NCBI RefSeq assembly: GCF_013385635.1 | Contig: NZ_JACAPR010000010.1 | Coordinates: 620,001-684,000, forward strand | Length of the DNA stretch: 64,000 nucleotides | Direction of reading: 5' to 3' | DNA from: Pseudomonas gingeri | GTDB taxonomy: Bacteria; Pseudomonadota; Gammaproteobacteria; Pseudomonadales; Pseudomonadaceae | Shown here: piece by piece, positions 1 to 8,839 of the stretch | Numbering within the stretch: the first letter of the stretch is position 1 | How the letters are laid out: the number at the start of each line of letters is the position of its first letter | Notes under the pieces: model-generated | The model's database searches: none | What the model saw: the letters and a program-made list of their open reading frames with translations, nothing else | Told to the model about the DNA's origin: nothing | Made by a program: the position numbers and the translations under genes

Positions 1-211
1 ATTTTTCCGGGACGATGGGCAGGTCGGCCAGCACCCAGCGTTTATAGCGGGCATCGTAGGCATCCGGCGGGGCGGTTTCCAGCAGATGGCCGATGCACCA
101 GGTAACGGTGGCATTCGGGCCCACCCAGCAGCCGTCACCACGGCGCGTGGCACCGAGCACGGCGGCAATGTCTTTGGCCTGGGAGGGCTTCTCGCAGAGG
201 AACAACCGCAT
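1..211 (-). CDS. topB: DNA topoisomerase III, N-terminal fragment
   Basis: Type IA topoisomerase that relaxes and decatenates DNA through single-strand passage. Only the first 70 residues lie in the window; the gene continues to the left. The N terminus reads [20 protein letters not shown], the start of the TOPRIM domain, and a [18 protein letters not shown] segment follows; both are typical of TopB. The ATG at 211-209 is the only start that gives this canonical N terminus. A 40-bp palindrome with a LexA-like core lies 62 bp upstream (273-312), which could put the gene under SOS control; that is inference. Identification is from the recognised N-terminal sequence. Confidence 0.93.
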   Translation of the reverse strand, partial: MRLFLCEKPSQAKDIAAVLGATRRGDGCWVGPNATVTWCIGHLLETAPPDAYDARYKRWVLADLPIVPEK

Positions 212-272
212 AACCACCTTGTTTCATTCAGGGCCTGGCAAGGCCTACAGAATGCTCAGAGTTGGCGCGTCG

Positions 273-312
273 GGCAACCTTTATCTGTATGAATATACAG
301 CTAAAGGTTGCC
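273..312. promoter_or_regulatory. 40-bp palindrome with LexA-box-like core
   Basis: Positions 273-290 pair with 295-312 at 17 of 18 bases; the only stem mismatch is 284/301. The core at 285-300 is CTGTATGAATATACAG, which fits the CTGT-N8-ACAG LexA consensus. It sits between the divergent topB (start 211) and LysR (start 495) genes. No T-run follows on either strand, so a terminator is unlikely. It could be a LexA operator, another dimer or tetramer operator, or a stable RNA hairpin. Confidence 0.6.
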
Positions 313-494
313 ATGCAGGCAGCGAAGCGCCGGGTTGCCCGGCAGAGACCGCGATAATCATCGATCAGGGCGATAAATAAGCTGGAAAATAAATCGCTAA
401 TATTCAGGTTGTTTGCGCTCTAGATTAGAGTCGGTACACCGGATTCGATGGGCCGGCAGGCAATGGAACACTTTTCTTCACCCGAGGCGACGCC

Positions 495-1397
495 ATGATT
501 ACCTTCAAGCAACTGGAAGCCATCTACTGGATCGTCGAGCTGGGCAGTTTCGAATCGGCCTCGCTGAAGCTGAACATGTCCCAGTCGGCGATTTCCAAGC
601 GTGTCCAGGAGTTGGAAGATGCCTTTGACGTGCCGATTTTTGACCGTTCGAAACGCAGCGCGCGCCTGACGGAGAAGGGCACCGAACTCTTCGAACACGC
701 GGCCGAGATGCTCCGCCAGCGCGATTACCTGCTGGAGCGCATCAGTTCGCGGGAGGTGCTGGTCCGGCGTTTTCGCCTCGGTGTGACCGAACTGACGGCC
801 CTGACCTGGTTGCCGGCCCTGGTGGAGCAGATTCGCCAAGCCTACCCCAAGGTGCTGCTGGAGCCCTCGGTCGAGCTGAGTTCCGAGTTGTTCAAGAAAC
901 TGGAGAACGATCAGCTCGATCTGATCATCGTGCCCGATGTCTTCGACGATGCGCGTTTTATTGCCACGCCGCTGAAGACCGTGGAAAACGCCTGGATGTG
1001 CGCGCCGGCCCTGTATCGCGAATCGGCGCCGATGGAGCTGCAGTCGTTGTCCGACTACACCGTGCTGACCCAGGGCGGCAGTTCGGGGACCGGGCTGGTC
1101 TACGAGCGCTGGTTGGCCCAGCACGATGTGCGCCTCAATCGCACCCTGATCAGCAACTACCTGGTGGCCCAGATCGGCCTGACCATCTCCGGCGTGGGCA
1201 TCAGCTATCTGCCCCGGCTGTGCCTGGCGCCTTTGATCGCCAAGGGTCGCCTGCGGATCATCGAGACCTATCCGGAGCTGCCGCAGATCCGTTATGCCGC
1301 GGTGCACCGGGCGGACCGCCTGCAGGGCCTGAGCGTCGAAGTGGCACGCCTGGCGCACCAGTGCTGTGATTTCGGCCACCTGCTGTTGCAGGCGTGA
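495..1397 (+). CDS. LysR-family transcriptional regulator
   Basis: A 300-residue LysR regulator of normal family length. The N-terminal winged helix-turn-helix covers about residues 3-62 (FKQLEAIYWIVELGSFESAS, then SQSAISKRVQELE), and a LysR substrate-binding domain covers about 90-290. It is divergent from topB, with 283 bp between them that holds the palindrome at 273-312. The gene downstream is convergent, so there is no operon partner and its target cannot be inferred from context. The ATG at 495 follows an AGGCGACGCC stretch with a modest ribosome binding site. Confidence 0.9.
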   Translation: MITFKQLEAIYWIVELGSFESASLKLNMSQSAISKRVQELEDAFDVPIFDRSKRSARLTEKGTELFEHAAEMLRQRDYLLERISSREVLVRRFRLGVTELTALTWLPALVEQIRQAYPKVLLEPSVELSSELFKKLENDQLDLIIVPDVFDDARFIATPLKTVENAWMCAPALYRESAPMELQSLSDYTVLTQGGSSGTGLVYERWLAQHDVRLNRTLISNYLVAQIGLTISGVGISYLPRLCLAPLIAKGRLRIIETYPELPQIRYAAVHRADRLQGLSVEVARLAHQCCDFGHLLLQA

Positions 1398-1424
1398 GCC
1401 GGCTGGACCCTTCCCGTCGCGTTT

Positions 1425-2336
1425 TCAGGCGGCGGATCCGGCGGCGTGCTCTTTCACTGCCAGCGCCTGTACCAGGAAATCGATGAACGCCCGGGTCTTC
1501 TGCGGCACCCGGCGCGCCGAGGCGTACACCGCATTGATGCTGATCGGCGGTGCCTGCCATTCACACAGCACTGGAACCAGGCGCCCCGCGGCCAGGGCAT
1601 CCTCGACGATAAAGTCGGGTAGCAGGGCGATACCCATGCCGGCCTCGGCGGCCTGGGCCAGCAGGTCGCCGTTGTTCGCGTGCAGCGGGCCGGTGACCGT
1701 GACCCGCTGGGTTTCCTTGCCATTGCTCAGTTGCAGGCTGACGCCGCTTTGCAGATAGCCATAGTTCAGGCACTGGTGAGCACTCAGCTCACGGGGCGTG
1801 GCGGGAGTGCCGGCCCGTTCCAGGTAGCTGGGGGATGCGACCATGATGCGCGGGGCCGGGGCCAGCAGTTTGGCGACCATGGACGAGTCCGGCAGGCTGG
1901 CGATACGGATGGTCACGTCGAAGCCACCCTTGACCGGATCCACCTGCTGGTCGCTGAGCACCAGTTGCAGCTCCACGTTTGGATGTTGTTGGTGAAACAC
2001 CGGGATCAGGGGGCCCAGTCGGCGCAGGCCGAAGGACATCGGCGCATTGACTCGCAACACCCCGCGCAGCTCGCCGATGCCGTCGCGGGCACGCTGCTCG
2101 GCTTCGTCCAGCGAGGCCAGTAGTTCGCGGGCCGCCTCGAAGTACTCCGCGCCAGCTTCGGTCAGGTGCAGGCTGCGGGTGGTGCGCAGCAGCAATTGCA
2201 CGCCAATGGCTTCTTCCAGGGCCTGGATCTGCTTGCTGACTTTCGAGCGCGGCACCTCCATCGCCCGTGCCGCCGCCGCGAAGCCGTTTGCCCCAACCGT
2301 GGCGACAAACGCCCGCATGCACTCGATGCGATCCAT
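1425..2336 (-). CDS. LysR-family transcriptional regulator
   Basis: A 303-residue LysR protein: MDRIECMRAFVATVGANGFA opens the DNA-binding domain, with VPRSKVSKQIQALEE as recognition-helix region, and the effector domain follows from about residue 90. It is divergent from the YcaC-type hydrolase at 2498 with 161 bp between them. A perfect 7+7 inverted repeat at 2352-2366, just upstream of its own start, is the likely operator. That arrangement suggests it controls itself and the hydrolase. The gene runs tail to tail with the LysR gene at 495, only 27 bp apart. The inducer is unknown. Confidence 0.9.
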   Translation of the reverse strand: MDRIECMRAFVATVGANGFAAAARAMEVPRSKVSKQIQALEEAIGVQLLLRTTRSLHLTEAGAEYFEAARELLASLDEAEQRARDGIGELRGVLRVNAPMSFGLRRLGPLIPVFHQQHPNVELQLVLSDQQVDPVKGGFDVTIRIASLPDSSMVAKLLAPAPRIMVASPSYLERAGTPATPRELSAHQCLNYGYLQSGVSLQLSNGKETQRVTVTGPLHANNGDLLAQAAEAGMGIALLPDFIVEDALAAGRLVPVLCEWQAPPISINAVYASARRVPQKTRAFIDFLVQALAVKEHAAGSAA

Positions 2337-2351
2337 GATTGTCCCTTAAAT

Positions 2352-2366
2352 AGAATCAATGATTCT
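2352..2366. promoter_or_regulatory. Inverted repeat, probable LysR operator
   Basis: AGAATCA-A-TGATTCT is a perfect 7-bp inverted repeat with one central base. It lies between the divergent LysR (start 2336) and hydrolase (start 2498) genes, 16 bp upstream of the LysR ATG. LysR regulators usually bind such interrupted dyads in the shared intergenic region. Confidence 0.6.
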
Positions 2367-2497
2367 CGATTTTAGGGAATTGTCCCGATTTTATCCAGAC
2401 CCTAAAGTTCGTTCCAAGCCGGCAGCACATACCTCCAAGCGGAGCACGCGCCGAGCTGACAGATTACCCGGACCCTCTCAGCCAAAAGGAACTCGCC

Positions 2498-3142
2498 ATG
2501 TCCATTCGTGAATTGCTCAACCCGACCAACTCCGCCCTGATCCTGATCGACCACCAGCCGCAGATGTCCTTCGGCGTTCAATCGATCGACCGCCAGACCC
2601 TGAAGAACAACACCGTGGGCCTGGCCAAGTCGGCGAAGATCTTCAACGTGCCGACTATCTATACCTCGGTCGAGACCGAAAGCTTCAGCGGCTACATCTG
2701 GCCGGAACTGCTGGCGGTCAATCCGGGTGTTCAACCCATCGAACGCACTTCGATGAACTCCTGGGAAGACAATAAGTTCGTCGAGGCGGTCAAGGCCACC
2801 GGGCGCAAGAAACTGATCATGGCCGCGCTGTGGACCGAGGTCTGCCTGAACTTCCCCGCCCTGGAGGCGCTGGCCGAAGGCTACGAGGTATATATCGTCA
2901 CCGACGCTTCCGGCGGCACCACCCAGGAAGCCCACGACATGTCCGTGCAACGGATGATCCAGGCCGGGGCGGTGCCGGTGACCTGGCAGCAGGTGTTGCT
3001 CGAGTTCCAGCGCGATTGGGCCCACAAGGAAACCTATGACGCGGTGATGGAACTGGTGCGCGAACACAGCGGCGCCTACGGCATGGGCGTGGACTACGCC
3101 TACACCATGGTGCACAAGGCACCGCAGCGTCAGGTCAAGTAA
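2498..3142 (+). CDS. Isochorismatase-superfamily hydrolase (YcaC-like)
   Basis: A 214-residue cysteine hydrolase of the isochorismatase fold. The visible catalytic features are Asp18 (ALILIDHQ), Cys116 in WTEVCLNFPALEAL, and the VTDASGGTTQEAH segment, all matching YcaC proteins, whose natural substrate is unknown. It has no aryl carrier domain, so it is not an EntB-type enzyme. The ATG at 2498 has a GGAA-type ribosome binding site (AAAAGGAACTCGCC). It stands alone opposite a divergent LysR gene, which probably regulates it. The assignment to family is firm; the substrate is not known. Confidence 0.88.
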   Translation: MSIRELLNPTNSALILIDHQPQMSFGVQSIDRQTLKNNTVGLAKSAKIFNVPTIYTSVETESFSGYIWPELLAVNPGVQPIERTSMNSWEDNKFVEAVKATGRKKLIMAALWTEVCLNFPALEALAEGYEVYIVTDASGGTTQEAHDMSVQRMIQAGAVPVTWQQVLLEFQRDWAHKETYDAVMELVREHSGAYGMGVDYAYTMVHKAPQRQVK

Positions 3143-3208
3143 TGGAGCGGGGCGGGTGTGCCGGTCACATCCGCCCCGTCGGCTTTGCACAGGCAGGTGG
3201 AATCACTC

Positions 3209-3787
3209 ATGAATATCGAATTGGCCGACGGCGTGGTCACCTTGCTGGTGCGGCATCGGATCAGGCAGGGCGGGGACCAGGCGTACGAAGCCTGGCTGCG
3301 CCAGATCATCGCCAGGGCGCGCAGTTATCCCGGGCATCTGGGAATCGACGTGGTACGTGGGCACAGCGGTGGACTGGCACTGTTCACCAGCGTGCTGCGG
3401 TTTGCCAGCACCGAGCAGTTGCAGGTCTGGCTGGATTCCGACGACCGTCGCGAACTGGTCGACCAGGCCCGTTCTCTACTGGCTGATGGCGATCAGACGG
3501 AAATCAACGACGACCGTGAGTTCTGGTTCACGCCGGCGCAAGCGGATACGCCTGCACCGCCACCGCGCTGGAAACAGGCCTGCGTGACCTTCCTGGTGAT
3601 TTTGCCGCTGACGTTCCTGGTGCCGCAGGTGTGGAAGCCGGTGTTCGGGCTGTTGCCCTGGCTGGGCGGGTACGTGCAGGCCAATGTGCTGATTACCCTG
3701 AGCATCGTCCTGCTGGTGGTCTATGTCTTCATGCCGCGGGTGACGCGTCTGTTCAGTCGTTGGCTGCAACCGCGGCGGGCGGGCTGA
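3209..3787 (+). CDS. ABM-domain membrane protein (antibiotic biosynthesis monooxygenase-like)
   Basis: A 192-residue protein. Residues about 8-95 form an ABM-type ferredoxin-like domain (VTLLVRHRI, YPGHLGIDVV, LALFTSVLRF). Two membrane segments follow at about 124-142 and 155-175, with a basic C-terminal tail. ABM domains with such a membrane tail are common in proteobacteria and have no established function. The ATG at 3209 was chosen over the in-frame ATG at 3158 because GGTGG lies 8 bases upstream and the ABM fold starts right after it. A strong terminator follows at 3816-3846. Confidence 0.8.
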   Translation: MNIELADGVVTLLVRHRIRQGGDQAYEAWLRQIIARARSYPGHLGIDVVRGHSGGLALFTSVLRFASTEQLQVWLDSDDRRELVDQARSLLADGDQTEINDDREFWFTPAQADTPAPPPRWKQACVTFLVILPLTFLVPQVWKPVFGLLPWLGGYVQANVLITLSIVLLVVYVFMPRVTRLFSRWLQPRRAG

Positions 3788-3815
3788 TCCAGGGCCCGGA
3801 CCGTGGAAAAAGCAT

Positions 3816-3846
3816 AAAAAACCCGACAGCCTGTGTCGGGTTTTTT
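3816..3846. terminator. Bidirectional Rho-independent terminator
   Basis: Stem CCCGACA (3822-3828) and TGTCGGG (3834-3840), flanked by an A-run on the left and six Ts on the right. It lies between the convergent genes ending at 3787 and 3863 and can serve both. Confidence 0.9.
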
Positions 3847-3862
3847 CATGGGGGCGAGGGTG

Positions 3863-4213
3863 TTACTTGCGACCACCCAGTGCGCCGCCGGCCGCGCCGC
3901 CCAGGCCCGCGCCAATCGCCGCGCCGGTGCTGCCGCCAAGCTTGTTGCCCAACAGCGAACCGCCTGCCGCACCCAGGCCGCCACCGAGGGCAGCCTTGGT
4001 CTTCTTGCCTTTCTTGGCTGCCACGGCACCGCCGGCCGCGCCGCCCAGGCCTGCACCAATGGCTGCGCCGGTGCTGCCGCCCATCTGCTGACCGACCACG
4101 TTGCCCAGGACGCCACCCAAGCCACCGCCGACCGCCGCCTGGGTACCGCCAGCAGCCATGGCGCCTTGGGCAAACAGGGCGCTGAGCGCCAGGACGGTAA
4201 GTGCTTTACGCAT
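3863..4213 (-). CDS. Glycine-zipper secreted protein
   Basis: A 116-residue protein with a Sec signal peptide (MRKALTVLALSALFAQGAMA, cleavage near residue 20). The remainder is almost wholly glycine and alanine: two near-identical GGSTGAAIGAGLGGAAGGA units at about residues 45-63 and 93-111, separated by a basic AKKGKKTK linker. Such glycine-zipper repeats occur in small outer-membrane or periplasmic proteins; the function is unknown. The duplicated zipper is also visible as an internal DNA repeat. It is transcribed alone and shares the terminator at 3816-3846. Confidence 0.8.
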   Translation of the reverse strand: MRKALTVLALSALFAQGAMAAGGTQAAVGGGLGGVLGNVVGQQMGGSTGAAIGAGLGGAAGGAVAAKKGKKTKAALGGGLGAAGGSLLGNKLGGSTGAAIGAGLGGAAGGALGGRK

Positions 4214-4451
4214 GTTGCGAACCTCGAAATAAATGGAGCGCCAATTGTCGCCGGGCGCGGGCAGCGACGCAAACGCTGTTGAGGGGCTGCGCGGGTTTAT
4301 ATTTTTTCTCGCCCGCGGAACTTTCCGGTTTCGAGAAAAGCTGCAGTATCACTGAATAAAAACCGTCGCCGGGTTGTTATCTGTATATGTGCCGCTCATC
4401 GGATCCTCTATTTCCAGAATTATTGTGTGCCTTTATCTCTGAATGCTCCTT

Positions 4452-4474
4452 GGCCGTTTCCCGCGGCCTTTTTT
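4452..4474 (+). terminator. Rho-independent terminator with no upstream gene
   Basis: GGCCG (4452-4456) pairs with CGGCC (4464-4468), followed by six Ts. No gene on the + strand ends before it, so it may end a small RNA starting somewhere in 4300-4400. Confidence 0.6.
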
Positions 4475-4680
4475 ATTTATTTCGACCATCAAGGCGAACT
4501 GCTTTGGTGCAAACAGGTTGTCGATTCGGTTGGTTGAACCAAAACAGTGCTCTTCTTTGCCCGGACTTGATCGATAACCAGAAAAAACCTGTGGTTATTG
4601 AAGGGGTTAGGATGAATTTTATGTGAAATGATGCTCCAAATATCTTGTTACAAGTTTCGGCGTTCAGTTAATATAGCCCT

Positions 4681-4748
4681 GCGTTCACCTACCACGGTTT
4701 ATGCATTTTTAAGCCCCAAGCGTCCATCAGCCGCTTGGGCTTTTTTTT
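4681..4748 (+). ncRNA. Candidate small RNA
   Basis: A plausible promoter, TTGTTA at 4645-4650 and TAATAT at 4669-4674 with an 18-base spacer, would start transcription near 4681. A strong terminator follows: CCCAAGCG pairs with CGCTTGGG within 4713-4739, then eight Ts. The product would be about 68 nt. No known RNA family was recognised. Start and existence are inferred. Confidence 0.4.
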
Positions 4749-4932
4749 GTCTGGAGTTTTTCCGGATTAGAGTGGCCACCCTGTTTGGGCCGTGCAGCAA
4801 GCCGAGATGGGTGGCGCATTTTGAAGTGCTCGGCGATGAGCTGTTGATTGGTTGTGCCGAACAGCAATAGGGTAATTGCGCGATTGATGACAACGCATGC
4901 CAGACGGTTTCTTCGGATGACACACGAACGGG

Positions 4933-6909
4933 TCAGAGGTTGCTGATCAGCTCCCGCACGCGGTTGGCCAGGTCGTCGAGGGCAAACGGCTTGGCCATTA
5001 CCTGCATGCCGGGCGCCAGGTCACCGTTGCCGATCACCGAGCTTTCGGCATAACCGGTGACGAACAGCACCTTGAGCCCGGGCCGTGTGCGCCGGGCCAG
5101 TTCCGCCAACTGGCGGCCATTCATGCCGCCCGGCAGGCCGACATCACTGACCAGCAGGTCGATGCGGATCGGTGACTGCAGGATCTTCAACCCGGCCACC
5201 CCGTCGCTGGCTTCCAGCACCTTGTAGCCACGTTCCTCCAGCAGTTCGACTTCCAGCATGCGTACCTGCGGTTCATCGTCGACCACCAGCACCGTTTCGC
5301 CGGCGGTGGCCTGCAAGGAGGGCGGTGGCGAGTGGCGGACGCCCGGCTCGTCGGCCTCGGCAAAGTGACGCGGCAGGTAGAGACGTACCTGGGTCCCGGC
5401 ACCGGGTTGCGAGTTGATCCGTACCTGGCCGCCGGACTGCAGGGCAAAACCGTAGACCATCGACAGTCCCAGACCGGTTCCGGAGCCCAGGGGCTTGGTG
5501 GTGAAGAACGGATCGAAGGCCTTGCTCAAGACATCCGCCGACATCCCGCTGCCGCTGTCCGCGACGCTCAGGTGGACGTAGCCGCCGGGCGGCAGCTCAA
5601 GGGCCAGGGCCGATGCCGATGTGAGGTTGATATTCGCGGTTTCGATCACCAGGCGACCGCCGTCGGGCATGGCGTCGCGGGCGTTGATGCACAGGTTGAG
5701 CAGAGAGTTTTCCAGCTGGTTCTGGTCCACCAGGGTGGTCCACAGACGATCGGACAGCTTCGCCTCCAGTTGTATTGACGGGCCGACGGTGCGCCGTATC
5801 AGGTCCTCCATCCCGGTAATCAGTCGGTTGATGTGGGTGGCGCGGGAGTCGAGGGTCTGGCGTCGGGAAAAGGCCAGCAGCCGATGGGTCAGGGCCGTGG
5901 CCCGGCGCGCGGCGATCAGCGCGGCGTTGATATAGCGTTCGAGATTGTTCACCCGGCCCTGGTCGATCCGGGTCTGGAGCATCTCCAGGCTGCCGCTGAT
6001 ACCGGTCAACAGGTTGTTGAAGTCATGGGCCAGGCCGCCGGTCAGTTGTCCCACGGCTTCCATCTTCTGGCTCTGGCGCAGCTGTGCCTCGGCCTTGGCC
6101 AGGGCCAGGGCCTGTTCCTTGTCGAGGGTGCAGTCGCGACCCACGGCGTGGATGACCTGGTCGGACGGGCTGGAGGACCAGTTGATCCAGCGATAACCGC
6201 CATTCTTGCAGCGATAGCGGTTTTCGAAGCGTAACAGGCTGTGCCCCGAGGCGGACTGCCGGACACCTTCGACGGTGCGCTCCAGGTCATCCGGATGAAT
6301 CAGGTCATACAGCGAACTGCCGAGCAGGTCGCTTTCGTTCCAGCCCAGGGTGTCGGTCCATGCGGGGTTGATGGCGATGATCTGGCCATCGAAGCTGCAG
6401 CGCAGCATGATGTCGGAGGAGAGCGTCCATAGCTGGTTGCGATCATCGGTACGGGAGGCGACCTCCTGTTCCAGCGAGGCGTTCAGTTGCTTGAGTGCGG
6501 TTTCCGCCTGGCGTCGTTCGGTAATGTCGTTGAAGAACACCGCGACCTTGTGCTCGCCCATGCTGCCGACACGGAACGCATGCACGGCGTACCAGCGTCC
6601 CAGTGCCTGGGCCTGGTTTTCAAAGCGCTGCGGCACACCGGTCAGGGCGACTTCGCCGTAGATATCGAACCAGTGCTGTTCATGGCCGGGGATCAGGTCG
6701 CGTACCCAGCGGCCCTGGGCGCCGACCAGCCCGGTCTCGCGTTCGAACGCCGGATTCATGTCGATAAAACGGTAATCCAACGCGTTGCCGGCGGCGTCGA
6801 ACTTCATTTCGATGGTGCAGAAGCCCGTGTCGACAGCCTCGAACATGGTTCGATAATGCGCTTCTCGCTCGGCCAGTTGCTCGAACGTCCGGCTTCCGGA
6901 AACTTCCAT
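4933..6909 (-). CDS. Hybrid sensor histidine kinase/response regulator
   Basis: A 658-residue cytoplasmic hybrid kinase without membrane segments. Domain order: PAS 1 (about 15-135), a short coiled linker, PAS 2 (about 158-265), HisKA with phosphoacceptor His295 in [13 protein letters not shown], HATPase (N box [14 protein letters not shown] at 401-414, G boxes DSGSGM 451 and [11 protein letters not shown] 476), then a C-terminal receiver with acidic pair DD544-545 and phospho-Asp589 ([11 protein letters not shown]). The receiver has no output domain, so the signal must leave through a separate phosphotransfer protein, or the receiver modulates the kinase. It stands alone; the TetR gene at 6995 is on the same strand upstream. 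Confidence 0.92.
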   Translation of the reverse strand: MEVSGSRTFEQLAEREAHYRTMFEAVDTGFCTIEMKFDAAGNALDYRFIDMNPAFERETGLVGAQGRWVRDLIPGHEQHWFDIYGEVALTGVPQRFENQAQALGRWYAVHAFRVGSMGEHKVAVFFNDITERRQAETALKQLNASLEQEVASRTDDRNQLWTLSSDIMLRCSFDGQIIAINPAWTDTLGWNESDLLGSSLYDLIHPDDLERTVEGVRQSASGHSLLRFENRYRCKNGGYRWINWSSSPSDQVIHAVGRDCTLDKEQALALAKAEAQLRQSQKMEAVGQLTGGLAHDFNNLLTGISGSLEMLQTRIDQGRVNNLERYINAALIAARRATALTHRLLAFSRRQTLDSRATHINRLITGMEDLIRRTVGPSIQLEAKLSDRLWTTLVDQNQLENSLLNLCINARDAMPDGGRLVIETANINLTSASALALELPPGGYVHLSVADSGSGMSADVLSKAFDPFFTTKPLGSGTGLGLSMVYGFALQSGGQVRINSQPGAGTQVRLYLPRHFAEADEPGVRHSPPPSLQATAGETVLVVDDEPQVRMLEVELLEERGYKVLEASDGVAGLKILQSPIRIDLLVSDVGLPGGMNGRQLAELARRTRPGLKVLFVTGYAESSVIGNGDLAPGMQVMAKPFALDDLANRVRELISNL

Positions 6910-6994
6910 GATGACCCCATGCAGGAAATAGCTGATCGAATGGTATCAGGACACGGCTTGCCGAGGAGTATGACCGTTTGGGTGGAGCAAGTGT

Positions 6995-7648
6995 TCAGCG
7001 CGTGGTGATGTCGGCGTTTACCGGCGCAGAGCGACGCGCGGTATTGGCAAAGACCTGTTCGATCAGTTGTTCGGCAAACGTCTCGTCCAGCGGCGCATAG
7101 GGAATCATCAGGCGATAGTAGACCGCGCCGAACAGCAGATCCATCAGCACCTCCAGGTTGATCCCCGGCTCAAGCTCGCCGCGTTCCCGGGCACGGATCA
7201 GCAGGGCCCGGCCCTGGACGCGACGTGGCTCGATCCAGTTTTCCCAGAACGCCCGCTGCAGTTGTTCGTCCAGTTGTGCGGCCGCCAGCAGATGGCGCAG
7301 CAGGCGGCCCCGCGAACCTTCGAGCGCCCGGATCAGTTCCGCCACGGCACGGCGAAAGGTGGCGCTGATGGTCGGCTCTTCGACGTATTCGATAAAGGGT
7401 GAGATTTCCGCCAGGAAAGCGTCCATCAGGATTGCGCCGGCGCTCGGCCAGCGTCGGTAGATCGTGGTCTTGGCCACACCGCTGCGTTGCGCGATCCGTT
7501 CGACGGTAGCCTGGGCGATCCCGCCCTCGTGGGCCAGCGCCAGCGCTGCCTTGCGTACGGCCTCCGTGGCATCGCTGCTTCTGGGGCGCCCCGCAGCGGG
7601 AGTAGCGGGTTCTTTGGCAGCAGGGCGGTCAGTCAGTCCGGATTTCAT
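6995..7648 (-). CDS. TetR-family transcriptional regulator
   Basis: A 217-residue repressor with a TetR N-terminal helix-turn-helix (about 30-75: ALALAHEGGIAQATVERIAQ, then GVAKTTIYRRWPS) and a C-terminal ligand domain of the TetR_C type. The ATG at 7648 is preferred; an in-frame TTG at 7654 would add two residues. It is divergent from the LOG-family gene at 7755, about 106 bp away, so it likely controls that gene and itself. An imperfect dyad around 7677-7695 (CGCTACG, CGTAGCG) is a candidate operator. Confidence 0.88.
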   Translation of the reverse strand: MKSGLTDRPAAKEPATPAAGRPRSSDATEAVRKAALALAHEGGIAQATVERIAQRSGVAKTTIYRRWPSAGAILMDAFLAEISPFIEYVEEPTISATFRRAVAELIRALEGSRGRLLRHLLAAAQLDEQLQRAFWENWIEPRRVQGRALLIRARERGELEPGINLEVLMDLLFGAVYYRLMIPYAPLDETFAEQLIEQVFANTARRSAPVNADITTR

Positions 7649-7754
7649 CTTCAAAGCTTCGCGGGAGAGTGCTAGGATTCGCTACGCATCGTAGCGTATA
7701 TGGTGCGAGTGCGGGTATCCCTTTCACGACTGCGTTTTTCCAGAGGTAACGAGC

Positions 7755-8333
7755 ATGCGATTGTGCATCTTTTCCGGTTCCAGCTCCGGGCGCCGGCCCG
7801 GCTATATCGAGGCCGCGCGACAGTTGGGCGACGCGCTGGCGGCTGCCGGCATCGGCCTGGTCTACGGTGGCGCCGCGGTCGGCCTGATGGGGGCGGCGGC
7901 GGATGCGGCGCTGGCCCGGGGCGGCGAGGTCATCGGCGTGATTCCCCATGCCCTGGCCGACAAGGAAATCGCCCACGAAGGCTTGAGCCAACTGCATATC
8001 GTCGGTTCGATGCACGAGCGCAAGGCACTGATGGCCGAGCTGTCCGACGGTTTTATCGCGTTGCCGGGCGGCCTCGGCACCCTGGAAGAACTGTTCGAAG
8101 TCTGGACCTGGGCGCAGCTGGGGTATCACCACAAGCCTTGTGCTCTGCTGGATATCGAAGGTTTCTACAGCGGGCTGGCGGGCTTTCTCGATCACATCGT
8201 CGAGGAGCAGTTCGTCAAGCCGGTGCACCGCGACATGCTCATTACCGCCCCGGACGTGCCGGCCTTGTTGGCTGCTATCCATGCCTACCAGCCGCCCAAG
8301 GTCACCAAGTGGATTGATGAGCAGAACACCTGA
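7755..8333 (+). CDS. LOG-family protein (cytokinin riboside 5'-monophosphate phosphoribohydrolase type)
   Basis: A 192-residue Rossmann-fold protein of the TIGR00730/LOG family. The diagnostic motifs are present: SMHERKALM (85-93) and PGGLGTLEE (104-112), which form the nucleotide-monophosphate site in LOG enzymes. Family members hydrolyse the N-glycosidic bond of AMP or cytokinin ribotides to free the base. It has its own promoter region opposite a TetR gene. The ATG at 7755 follows an AGAGGTAAC ribosome binding site. Confidence 0.9.
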   Translation: MRLCIFSGSSSGRRPGYIEAARQLGDALAAAGIGLVYGGAAVGLMGAAADAALARGGEVIGVIPHALADKEIAHEGLSQLHIVGSMHERKALMAELSDGFIALPGGLGTLEELFEVWTWAQLGYHHKPCALLDIEGFYSGLAGFLDHIVEEQFVKPVHRDMLITAPDVPALLAAIHAYQPPKVTKWIDEQNT

Positions 8334-8361
8334 GTTTGTGTGATCACGACAGTGAAACGAA

Positions 8362-8383
8362 CGCGGCCTCCGAAGAGGCCGCG
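8362..8383 (-). terminator. Terminator hairpin
   Basis: CGCGGCCTC (8362-8370), loop CGAA, GAGGCCGCG (8375-8383). On the minus strand it is followed by TTCGTTTC, a weak T-tract, so it most likely ends the small gene at 8405-8623. It can also block readthrough from 8333. Confidence 0.65.
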
Positions 8384-8404
8384 GGTACTGCGTCAACCTG
8401 GGTA

Positions 8405-8623
8405 TCAGTTGCTTTTCGCGTTCAGCTTGCGCAGTTCTTCATAGGTCGCCGACTGGACGAACCAGAAGCCGGAAATGATGCACCACACCAGTGTGCCGCC
8501 GATCAGGCCGCCCAGGCCGGCGAGGAAGCTGCTGCTGAACATGGCAATCAGGCCGATCAGCCAGATGAAGGCCAGGGCGATGTACAGAACGGTATTGTTG
8601 ACGCCGATGACGAAGTCTTTCAT
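8405..8623 (-). CDS. Small membrane protein of unknown function
   Basis: A 72-residue protein with two predicted membrane helices (about 10-30 and 33-54) joined by a glycine-rich turn (AGLGGLIGG), and a short polar C-terminal tail ending EELRKLNAKSN. AAGGAATCCC before the ATG is a good ribosome binding site, and a hairpin terminator follows at 8362-8383. No family was recognised. Position between the LOG and fae genes gives no functional hint. Confidence 0.7.
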   Translation of the reverse strand: MKDFVIGVNNTVLYIALAFIWLIGLIAMFSSSFLAGLGGLIGGTLVWCIISGFWFVQSATYEELRKLNAKSN

Positions 8624-8770
8624 GGGATTCCTTTTCGGATGATGTCCTATGGCTGCTCCCCTTGAGCGGCCCTGGCGGGAATCATATTTCCATCAGGTGC
8701 CAGCTACCAGTCCTGCTTTCCCGCAACGACCCGCCCATGCCATTACAGATGGCTTGCCGCGTTCCCTGGG

Positions 8771-8791
8771 GCATGACAAAACCTCATGCCA
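8771..8791. promoter_or_regulatory. Inverted repeat upstream of fae-like gene
   Basis: GGCATGA-N7-TCATGCC, a perfect 7-bp inverted repeat about 90 bp before the fae-like start. It is a candidate operator for the aldehyde gene cluster; no regulator can be assigned. Confidence 0.45.
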
Positions 8792-8839
8792 CCATGACTT
8801 TTAATGGTTACAGCTCCCTCCGGAGCCAGTGATAAAAAA

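Larger units (their letters stand above)
4214..4932. other. Gene-free, AT-rich stretch with two terminators
   Basis: About 720 bases with lower GC than the surroundings and no convincing coding frame. It holds two intrinsic terminators on the + strand (4452-4474 and 4713-4748) and an ATAACCA/TGGTTAT hairpin near 4574-4596. Two terminators with no gene in front of them suggest small RNAs. Confidence 0.6.

Noticed and set aside
420..1379. 319-codon minus-strand frame opposite the first LysR gene
   Set aside because: High-GC shadow of the LysR gene; the product is Gln/His/Arg-rich with no family motif. The same reasoning applies to long antisense frames opposite other genes (for example 10368-12035, 15130-16365, 38932-40470, 52840-54636).
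4387..4626. 79-codon + strand frame in the gene-free stretch
   Set aside because: No ribosome binding site, no recognisable composition, and a strong terminator (4452-4474) lies inside it.
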